In this document: positions 1 through 6,416 of the stretch, in pieces | Layout: each line of letters starts with the position of its first letter | Position numbering within the stretch: the first letter of the stretch is position 1 | DNA from: Pseudomonadota bacterium | Lineage (GTDB): Bacteria; Pseudomonadota; Alphaproteobacteria; Rhizobiales; Hyphomicrobiaceae | Direction: 5' to 3' | Length of the DNA stretch: 21,353 nucleotides | NCBI GenBank assembly: GCA_023430315.1 | Contig: JAEZAW010000099.1 | Coordinates: forward strand, 1-21,353 | Notes under the pieces: model-generated | What the model was told of the DNA's origin: nothing | Database searches by the model: none | The model's input: only the letters and a program-made list of their open reading frames with translations | Made by a program: the position numbers and the translations under genes

Positions 1-587
1 CCTGGGACGAACACCGGCAGATAGAGAGTCGTGCCGGCGCGTAGTTGCGTGTTGTCGAGATTGGCACCGAAGGCACGGGGTACGGCGCTCGGCTGCTTGC
101 CCCAGATCGCGGGCGGCGCCACGCCCATGATCCCGAAGAAGGGTGCAATCGGAAGCGTTATCCCCTTCACGAAGCGAATGAGCCCGGCTGCGTGATCGAT
201 GAACGGATGGACGATCGCCGGATCGGAGAAATCGTTCGGCAGGGTGCCTTTCAGCGGGCCGAACGACACGTAGCCCCATTCCATCCAGCACTTCACATCT
301 AGGATGTCCACCTGAAGGACATCGCCCGGCATCGCGCCCTTGACCGCTATCGGTCCCGTCAGGATGTGGCCCGAGGGACCAGGCGGCAATGTCTGCATCG
401 CTTCGATGAGAAGCGGCGGGATATTGTGCGTTTCCGCCTTGGGGAGGCGCGATGGCAAGCAGGCCGGAAGCGCCCGCAGCGAGACCGTATCGCCGGATGA
501 AATCTCGATGACCGGCTTCACGGCCGCATCGAATGAGCCCCACACCATGGTATCGACGGAGAAAGGCACTTCATGGTGGTGGCTCAT
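1..587 (-). CDS. acetamidase/formamidase family protein, N-terminal part (runs off left edge)
   Basis: This family hydrolyses formamide or short aliphatic amides to the acid and ammonia in the cytoplasm. The minus-strand reading from an ATG at 587 is open to the window edge, giving 195 full codons. Visible family features include the N-terminal SHHHEVPFSVDTMVWG, then GHILTGPIAVKGAMPGD, VDILDVKCWMEWG, and the segment APPAIWGKQPS followed by LDNTQLRAGTTLYLPVFVPG. That last stretch matches the family's 'D-N-x-x-L-x-A-G-T-x-L-Y-L-P-V' core. A GGGAG lies just upstream of the ATG. The start overlaps the stop of an LLM monooxygenase remnant (ATG at 587-585, stop at 573-571), suggesting the two were once translationally coupled. 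Full family members are longer, so roughly the C-terminal third to half lies outside the window. Formamidase is more likely than acetamidase only because of the neighbouring formate dehydrogenase; sequence alone does not decide it. Confidence 0.9.
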   Translation of the reverse strand, partial: MSHHHEVPFSVDTMVWGSFDAAVKPVIEISSGDTVSLRALPACLPSRLPKAETHNIPPLLIEAMQTLPPGPSGHILTGPIAVKGAMPGDVLQVDILDVKCWMEWGYVSFGPLKGTLPNDFSDPAIVHPFIDHAAGLIRFVKGITLPIAPFFGIMGVAPPAIWGKQPSAVPRAFGANLDNTQLRAGTTLYLPVFVP

Positions 588-786
588 AAATGCTCCCGTG
601 CAGTGGACGAAGCCGCGCCGGCAGCCAGCGATGGTTGGGTGCCTGGAACTCGCGGAGATTATCGCGAAGGTGCTTGTGGGCATATCCTGTACGGATAAGG
701 CCGCGCTTCTTCAATGCCGGCGCGAGGCCATCCGTGATCGTTGACGATCTCGCCGGGTTCCCGCGAGTGCCAAAGTTGGTGCTTAC
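571..786 (-). pseudogene. C-terminal remnant of an LLM (NtaA/SnaA/DszA-type) flavin-dependent monooxygenase
   Basis: On the minus strand a 71-codon open stretch lies between a TAG at 789-787 and a TGA at 573-571. It contains ITDGLAPALKKRGLIRTGY followed by AHKHLRDNL. This resembles the characteristic C-terminal signature of nitrilotriacetate-monooxygenase-like LLM proteins (F-x-D-x-V-x-P-x-L-Q-x-R-G-L-x-R-T-x-Y-x-G-x-T-L-R-x-x-L). Nothing recognisable as the remaining roughly 400 residues is seen upstream, where a different gene (836-1192) begins. There is no plausible start codon in the frame. It therefore looks like the relic of a deleted gene that once sat directly upstream of the formamidase, its stop overlapping that gene's start. 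It is not the missing end of the LLM gene at the right edge: where the two can be aligned they differ. Assignment rests on one short motif. Confidence 0.6.
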
Positions 787-835
787 CTATCGTGCGGCGG
801 CGAACCGCTCTAGCCTCGGCCAACTTCAGCCAAGC

Positions 836-1192
836 TCAACACGCGGTCGACTTTGCGGTGCGCTGTGGGGGCGATTTCGTGGGGTCCAAGCCGGTTGCCG
901 TCTCGGGCTGAACCGTAGGCGATGAGGGGGTGGCACCGGAGTTGGTGGTCTGATTGTGAGAGCCGCCGAGCCCGCCGCCAGACCAGCCTGTAGCGCCGAT
1001 GTTCTTCGAGCCCGATGTTGCTCCTTTCTCCACCGGCGTAGCCGGCTCGGCTTTCTGGGCCGCTGTGCAATCCTGTTTCGAGGCACCGTCGGGCGGTGGA
1101 GTCTGGGCCTGCAAGGGCACAGAGGCCACGAGGAGCGTTACAACAGCCGCCGCCCACGGTCGGACTGCTAACGGATTGAATGACATCACCAT
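836..1192 (-). CDS. small exported protein of unknown function (118 aa)
   Basis: I do not recognise a named family. The start chosen is the ATG at 1192 because it gives a clean Sec signal peptide: short polar N-terminus, hydrophobic core AAAVVTLLVASV, and an LQAQ cleavage region near residue 30. A longer in-frame start at 1312 would run over the neighbouring FDH leader and bury the signal. The mature part of about 88 residues is low in complexity, rich in Pro, Thr, Gly and Ser, with a compact Gly/Ser/Trp segment (GATGWSGGGLGGSHN) and a following PETATGLDP. It has one Cys near the mature N-terminus (QDC) and another as the very last residue. It is divergent from the formate dehydrogenase operon (112-bp gap) and could share its control. 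Probably periplasmic; function unknown. Confidence 0.6.
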   Translation of the reverse strand: MVMSFNPLAVRPWAAAVVTLLVASVPLQAQTPPPDGASKQDCTAAQKAEPATPVEKGATSGSKNIGATGWSGGGLGGSHNQTTNSGATPSSPTVQPETATGLDPTKSPPQRTAKSTAC

Positions 1193-1248
1193 AACGTGAA
1201 CCCCGATTAGCTTTTGTTCGCCGGCTGACGGTCCAATCTGGGAACTTA

Positions 1249-1280
1249 GGGCGTGTGCCCGGGGTTCCACAGGTGGAGCC
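1249..1280 (+). promoter_or_regulatory. two adjacent inverted repeats in the FDH leader
   Basis: In the gap before the formate dehydrogenase operon, GGGC-GTGT-GCCC (1249-1260) is followed by GGTTCCAC-AG-GTGGAGCC (1263-1280; 7 of 8 pairs Watson-Crick, the other G-U in RNA). The second ends 13 nt before the GGAGG ribosome-binding site (1294-1298) of the alpha subunit. They could be an operator or a 5'-leader structure. No recognisable sigma-54 or sigma-70 promoter hexamers are evident. Confidence 0.3.
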
Positions 1281-1304
1281 ACATTTGTCCTATGGAGGCT
1301 GGGA

Positions 1305-4300
1305 ATGAACATCCAAGTCTCCCGACGGCGCTTCTTGCAGCTGGCGGGTGCCGGCGTAGCGGCTACGACATCGATCGCTGCGTTTGGTTATGGCGAGGCG
1401 GAGGCTGAAGTCGCCGCCCACGTGAGGAACTTCAAGCTCGCGAAGGCAATAGAAACACGGAACACCTGCACCTACTGCTCCGTCGCCTGCGGCATCATCA
1501 TGTACTCGCGCGGCGACCTGAATAAGGGCGAGCAAGCCAAGATCTTTCACATCGAGGGTGATTCAGACCACCCGACCAACCGCGGAACCCTTTGTCCGAA
1601 GGGTGCAGCTCTCCTGGACCTTGTTCATTCCAAGACCCGAACGCTGTATCCGCAGGTGCGCCGGCCGGGTTCGGACAAATTCGAACGATGTTCGTGGGAC
1701 TACGCGCTGGACCGCATCTCGCGCCTGATGAAGGACGACCGAGACAAGAACATCATCGAGCGCAATGCGGCCGGCGTTACGGTCAATCGATGGACGAGCA
1801 CCGGGTTCTTGGCCGCGTCGGCGACGACGAATGAGACCGCTTGGGAGACCTACAAGGTCGTTCGCTCGACAGGGATCGTGGCGTTCGACAATCAGGCGCG
1901 CGTTTGACACGGACCGACGGTGGCCAGTCTGGCTCCGACGTTCGGTCGCGGTGCAATGACGAACTCCTGGACCGACATCAAGAACACCGACCTCGTCGTG
2001 ATCATGGGCGGCAATGCCGCCGAGGCCCACCCGTGTGGCTTCAAGTGGGTAACCGAAGCTAAGCACTATCGCGGCGCCAAGCTGATTGTCGTCGATCCGC
2101 GCTTCACGCGCTCGGCGTCTGTCGCCGATCTCTACTGCCCGATCCGGCAGGGCACGGACATCGCCTACCTCCTGGGCTTGATCAACTACTGCATTCAAAA
2201 CGACAAGGTGCAGTGGGACTACGTCAAGTCGTTTACGAACGCTGGCCTGCTCGTGGACGAGCGCTTCGGCTACAGCGATGGCCTCTTCACTGGCTATGAC
2301 GAGGAAAAGCGCGACTACGACCGCACGAGCTGGGACTACCAGATGGGGCCTGACGGCTTCGCGCTGGTCGACGACACCCTGCAGAACCCGAGGTGCGTCT
2401 GGAATCTGTTGAAGCAGCACGTCTCGGTCTACACACCTGAAATGGTGGAGCGCATCTGTGGATCTCCCAAGGACAAGTTCCTGAAGGTCTGCGAGATGGT
2501 CGCCGAGTGCGCGTCGAAAACCAAGACGATGACCTCGATGTACGCGCTTGGATGGACTCAGCACTCCAAGGGTGCGCAGAACATCCGCGCCATGGCGATG
2601 CTGCAGCTCGTCCTCGGTAATATCGGTGTCCGCGGCGGCGGCATGAACGCGCTCCGCGGACACTCCAACATCCAGGGGCTTACGGACATCGGTCTGATGT
2701 CCAATCTCATTCCAGGCTATTTGAATATCCCAACAGAGCGCGAGACCAATCTCGATCAGTACATGTCCACGCGTGGCTTCAAGCCGCTCCGGCCGGGACA
2801 AACGAGCTACTGGCAGAACTACAAGAAGTTCTTCGTCAGCTTCCAGAAGGCGATGTGGGGCGACGCTGCGACGGCCGAGAACAGCTTCGCCTATGACTGG
2901 CTGCCGAAGCTCGACGTGCCATCGTACGACATTCTGCGTGCCTTCGAGCTCATGCACATGGGCCAGATGAATGGCTACTTCTGCCAAGGCTTCAATGCGC
3001 TGCTCTCGTTCCCCAACCGACGCAAGATCACCACGGCGCTGTCACGGCTGAAGTTCCTCGTCGTCATGGATCCTCTCCAAACGGAGACCGCCCGCTTCTG
3101 GGAGAACCACGGCGAGTTCAATGACGTGAACGCGTCGTCTATCCAGACCGAAGTCTTCGAGCTGCCGACCACTTGCTTTGCGGAGGATGAAGGTTCGCTC
3201 ACGAACTCCGGTCGCTGGCTGCAGTGGCACTGGCCTGGCGGAACACCTCCCGGCGAGGCGAAGAACGACAACTGGATCATGGCGCAGATCTATCTGCGTC
3301 TGAAGGCGCTGTACGAGAAGGAAGGTGGCCCGGTCGCCGAGCCGATCCTCAAGCTCGACTGGCGCTACAAGGATCCTGGGCATCCGACGGCCGAGGAACT
3401 CGCCAAGGAGTTGAACGGCTACGCAATGACGGATCTCGCCGATCCGACTGATGCCACGAAGGTCCAGATCCAGCGCGGCAAGCAGCTCCCGGGATTTGCC
3501 GCGCTGCGCGACGATGGCTCGACGGCGTGCGGCTGCTGGATCTATTCCGGCTGCTTCACGGAAGCGGGCAACCAGATGGCGCGCCGTGACACGCGCGATC
3601 CGGATGAGACAGGTGCGTTCGGCGGATGGGCATGGTCGTGGCCGGCCAATCGGCGCATTCTGTACAATCGTGCGTCAGCGGATATCGCGGGCAAGCCGTG
3701 GGATGAGACACGCAAGCTCATGTGGTGGGATGGCTCGAAGTGGGCGGGCTACGACATCCCCGACATCGCGCCGAATGCACGGCCCGGCGCGGTCATGCCT
3801 TTCATCATGAACGCGGAAGGCACGGCGAGACTGTTCTCGCTGCGTGGTCTCCGCGAGGGACCATTCCCGGCGCACTACGAGCCTTTCGAGTCGCCGGTCG
3901 TGAATGTGCTGGCGCCGCGCATTCGCGGCAATCCAGCGGCACGCGTCTTCAAGAGCGACGCCGCGCAGTTCGGCGATGCGGAGAAATTCCCGTACGCCGC
4001 CACATCCTATCGTCTGACGGAGCACTTCCACTTCTGGACCAAGCACGTCCAGATCAACGCGTCGCTCCAGCCGGAGTTCTTTGTCGAGATCGGCGAGGAG
4101 CTGGCGCAGGAGAAGGGCATCAAGCCTGGCGGCTGGGTGCGCGTTTCCTCGGTACGCGGATCCATACGCGCCAAGGCTGTCGTGACCAAGCGCATCCGCA
4201 AGCTCATCTGCGACGGCAAGCCCGTACATATCGTCGGCATTCCGCTGCACTGGGGCTTCATGGGCGAGGCGAAGGAAGGTTTCGGCCCGAACTCACTGAC

Positions 4301-4388
4301 GCCTTTCGTCGGCGACGCCAACATCGAAACGCCTGAGTACAAGGCGTTCCTCGTCAATATCGAGCCCATCACTGGGCCGGTGGCCTGA
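1305..4388 (+). CDS. fdnG: formate dehydrogenase-N/O alpha subunit, selenocysteine-containing (1027 aa)
   Basis: This is the catalytic subunit of respiratory formate dehydrogenase: it oxidises formate to CO2 at a bis-MGD molybdenum (or tungsten) centre and passes electrons through an N-terminal [4Fe-4S] cluster to the beta subunit. The protein starts with a Tat signal (SRRRFLQLAG, then an Ala-rich core), so it is exported folded. Cluster cysteines are C55, C58, C62 and C97. An in-frame TGA at 1905-1907 sits at codon 201, in the context QARV-U-HGPTVASLAPTFGRG, which is the selenocysteine site of E. coli FdnG. The frame continues unchanged for 826 codons, so this is Sec decoding, not a nonsense mutation. 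The SECIS-like hairpin lies immediately 3'. Length matches the family (about 1015 aa). A GGAGG at 1294-1298 is spaced 6 nt from the ATG. Host selA, selB and selC must be elsewhere in the genome. Confidence 0.97.
1905..1941 (+). promoter_or_regulatory. selenocysteine UGA codon with bacterial SECIS-like hairpin
   Basis: After the UGA (1905-1907) the RNA can fold with GG (1919-1920) paired to CC (1935-1936), a bulged U at 1921, a short stem of GGCC (1922-1925) with GGCU (1931-1934), including one G-U pair, and an apical loop AGUCU (1926-1930). Further weak pairing below (C1918-G1937, G1916-C1939, C1915-G1940) extends the stem. The layout (11 nt from the UGA to the upper stem, bulged U, GU in the apical loop) is that of the E. 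coli fdnG/fdhF SECIS elements recognised by SelB. Drawn by eye, not energy-folded. Confidence 0.8.
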
Positions 4389-4401
4389 CAAGGAGGCAGG
4401 G

Positions 4402-5340
4402 ATGTTCCCCCCAATTCCCAATCCCGATGTCTCGGTGCAGAAGCCTCAGTTCGGCCCGCAGGACCTCGTGCGGCGCTCTGCATCGACTGTGCCGCCGCCC
4501 GCGCGCCAGCTGACGCCGGTCGCCAAGTTGATCGACGTCTCGAAGTGCATTGGTTGCAAGGCCTGTCAGGCGGCCTGTCTCGTGTGGAACGATCTGCGCG
4601 AGCAAGTCGGCGAGAACCGTGGCGTCTATGACAATCCCGAGGATCTGACTCCCGATAGCCTGACGGTGATGCGGTTCACGGAGTGGATCAACCCCGGCAC
4701 CGATACGCTGGAGTGGCTGATCCGCAAGGACGGCTGCATGCACTGTGCCGAGCCCGGCTGCCTGCTCGCCTGCCCGGCGCCGGGGGCGATCGTTCAATAC
4801 TCGAATGGGATCGTGGATTTCATCCACGAGAACTGCATCGGCTGCGGCTACTGCATCAAGGGCTGTCCCTTCAACATTCCGCGTATCTCGCGCGTCGATA
4901 ACACCGCCTACAAATGCACGCTGTGCTCGGACCGTGTCGCTGTGGGACAAGGACCGGCGTGCCAGAAGGCGTGCCCGACGCAGGCTATCGTCTTCGGCAC
5001 CAAGGACGAGATGAAGACGTGGGCCGATGCCCGCATCAAAGATCTGAAGTCGCGCGGCTTCGACCAGGCCGGTCTCTACGATCCGCCCGGTGTCGGCGGA
5101 ACGCACGTCATGTACGTGCTGCATCATGCGGACAAGCCCCACATCTACGCGGGCCTTCCCGACAACCCGCGCATCAGCCCCTTGGTCAAGGCGTGGAAGG
5201 GAGCGGGCAAGTACGCTGGTATGGGCATCATCGCCCTCTCGGTCGTCGCCGGCGCACTGCACTACCTCATGCAAGGCCCCAATCGCGTCACCAAGAAGGA
5301 TGAGGAGGAGGCCGAGCGTCTCGCGGAGGAGAAGACATGA
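4402..5340 (+). CDS. fdxH: formate dehydrogenase beta subunit, iron-sulfur (312 aa)
   Basis: This electron-transfer subunit carries four [4Fe-4S] clusters from the alpha subunit to the cytochrome b gamma subunit. Four ferredoxin-type cysteine groups are visible: C49/C52/C55/C59, C112/C115/C120/C124, C145/C148/C151/C155 and C172/C175/C187/C191. A single transmembrane helix at about residues 271-290 (YAGMGIIALSVVAGALHYLM) anchors it to the membrane, as in E. coli FdnH, and a highly charged tail rich in Glu follows. The start is fixed by an AGGAGG about 5 nt upstream. It lies 13 bp after the alpha subunit and overlaps the gamma start by ATGA, so the three genes form one operon. Length agrees with the family. 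Confidence 0.96.
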   Translation: MFPPIPNPDVSVQKPQFGPQDLVRRSASTVPPPARQLTPVAKLIDVSKCIGCKACQAACLVWNDLREQVGENRGVYDNPEDLTPDSLTVMRFTEWINPGTDTLEWLIRKDGCMHCAEPGCLLACPAPGAIVQYSNGIVDFIHENCIGCGYCIKGCPFNIPRISRVDNTAYKCTLCSDRVAVGQGPACQKACPTQAIVFGTKDEMKTWADARIKDLKSRGFDQAGLYDPPGVGGTHVMYVLHHADKPHIYAGLPDNPRISPLVKAWKGAGKYAGMGIIALSVVAGALHYLMQGPNRVTKKDEEEAERLAEEKT

Positions 5341-6038
5341 CCGATCAGGCCGTCGACCCGACGCCAGAAGTGCATGTCCGCGTGCCGCGCTACTCCGGTT
5401 CGGCGCGCATCAACCATTGGATCGTGGCGATCAGCTTCTCTCTTCTGGCATTGAGTGGTCTTTCGCTTTTCCATCCGAGCCTGTTCGGCCTCACGGCTCT
5501 GTTCGGCGGTGGGCAGATGGCGCGCTGGATACATCCCTGGCTCGGCATCGTGCTCGCGTTTGCCTTCTGCGGGCTGTTCTTGCGCTTTGTCTCTCAGAAC
5601 CTGCCGGAGCACACGGATATCGTCTGGCTGTCACGCATCCGCCATGTACTTTCATCAGGAGGTGAGGAGTACCTGCCGGAAGTCGGCAAATACAATGCCG
5701 GGCAGAAGTTCGTATTCTGGTCTCAGAGCTTTCTCGTTCTGATCCTGCTCGTGTCAGGTATCAGTATATGGGACAGGGGGCTCGCTTATCTCGAGGCGAC
5801 GATTGGCTTCCGCATCTCCATCGAGACCATGCGCTGGGCCGCCATCGTTCATGCGACGGCGGCGGTGATGACCATCGTCGTGTTCATCATCCATGTGTAT
5901 TCGGCATTCTGGGTGCGTGGGACAATCGATGCGATGACGCGAGGATCGGTAACCGGCGGGTGGGGGTGGCGTCATCATCGCCGCTGGTTGCGGGGAAAGG
6001 TGCGTGAGGGAGACGTGGAGCGCTCGCGGGGTGAGTGA
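5337..6038 (+). CDS. fdnI: formate dehydrogenase gamma subunit, cytochrome b556 (233 aa)
   Basis: This membrane-integral dihaem cytochrome b delivers electrons from the beta subunit to the quinone pool. Four hydrophobic segments are seen, at about 26-46, 67-87, 127-146 and 168-192. His residues H27 (INHW), H66 (RWIHPW), H172 (AIVHAT) and H186 (FIIHVY) fall at the spacing expected for the E. coli FdnI haem ligands. The start overlaps the beta stop by four bases and is preceded by GGAGGAG. The C-terminal cytoplasmic tail is long and very basic (WGWRHHRRWLRGKVREGD), somewhat beyond the E. coli length of 217. No fdhE follows: the next gene is on the opposite strand and begins at the very next base. 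Confidence 0.93.
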   Translation: MTDQAVDPTPEVHVRVPRYSGSARINHWIVAISFSLLALSGLSLFHPSLFGLTALFGGGQMARWIHPWLGIVLAFAFCGLFLRFVSQNLPEHTDIVWLSRIRHVLSSGGEEYLPEVGKYNAGQKFVFWSQSFLVLILLVSGISIWDRGLAYLEATIGFRISIETMRWAAIVHATAAVMTIVVFIIHVYSAFWVRGTIDAMTRGSVTGGWGWRHHRRWLRGKVREGDVERSRGE

Positions 6039-6179
6039 CTAGATCGTTGTCGCAATCAGCACCAGCAGGAACACGACGACGACGCCTGCGCTCACAGAGA
6101 CGGCAATTGGGAGCCGCTCAGAAATCTCCTTCCCTCTCTGAAATGCGAGAGTAAGACGGGCGTACGATTTTGTGATCAC
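6039..6179 (-). CDS. 46-aa single-helix membrane microprotein (hypothetical)
   Basis: A minus-strand ORF starts at a GTG (6179-6177) with GGGAGG spaced 5 nt upstream and ends in TAG at 6041-6039, directly abutting the FDH gamma stop. The product is a short basic/amphipathic head (ITKSYARLTLAFQRGKEISE) followed by one strongly hydrophobic segment (AVSVSAGVVVVFLLVLIA) and the C-terminus TTI. It would be a tail-anchored or N-in bitopic inner-membrane protein. The frame stays open a further 35 codons upstream to a TAG at 6287-6285 and reads there as ARQEIGIRCAPCGYASEASG, with a CxxC that looks like half a zinc ribbon, but no ATG, GTG or TTG exists in that extension. It may be a genuine microprotein or the tail of a decayed larger gene. 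No family recognised. Confidence 0.5.
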   Translation of the reverse strand: MITKSYARLTLAFQRGKEISERLPIAVSVSAGVVVVFLLVLIATTI

Positions 6180-6275
6180 CTTTGCCTCCCAACCGGATGC
6201 TTCACTGGCATAACCGCATGGCGCGCAGCGGATTCCGATCTCCTGTCGCGCGATCGGGACGTCGCGAGAAAATTG

Positions 6276-6318
6276 CCCGGCGAGCTACTTGGGACTGGCG
6301 AAAGCGCAACTCGCCGGG
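6276..6318 (-). terminator. putative terminator after the Mo-hydroxylase operon
   Basis: CCCGGCGAG (6276-6284) and CTCGCCGGG (6310-6318) form a perfect 9-bp inverted repeat around a 25-nt loop that itself holds a small GC-GAAA-GC tip. Read on the minus strand the stem is followed by CAATTTTCT, a short U-run. It lies about 100 bp beyond the stop of the molybdopterin subunit, as expected for the end of that transcript. The U-run is short, so termination strength is uncertain. Confidence 0.5.
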
Positions 6319-6416
6319 CTCTGATCGCTTCCAGGGAGCCGAATGCGATCAATAAGCTTCAACGCGACCAAAATCTGAGAGTTCCAAGCCGCGACGGCTG
6401 CATTCGCAACGGCCGC

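Noticed and set aside
571..786. Left-edge LLM fragment as the missing C-terminus of the right-edge LLM gene
   Set aside because: The two overlap in the segment before the RRGL-type signature and differ there (LTEVASKLMPILQ versus ITDGLAPALKKRG), and they are on opposite strands 20 kb apart.
1193..1312. Upstream start at 1312 for the small exported protein
   Set aside because: It would place about 40 polar residues ahead of a clear signal peptide and overlap the FDH alpha start and ribosome-binding site.
1905..1907. Premature stop or pseudogene call for FDH alpha
   Set aside because: The UGA is at the known selenocysteine position, the same frame continues with full family similarity, and a SECIS-like hairpin follows.
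1563..2987. Long minus-strand open frame (474 codons) inside the FDH alpha gene
   Set aside because: It is wholly antisense to a gene with clear family motifs, is rich in Arg/Val/His typical of antisense GC-rich frames, and has no recognisable domain.
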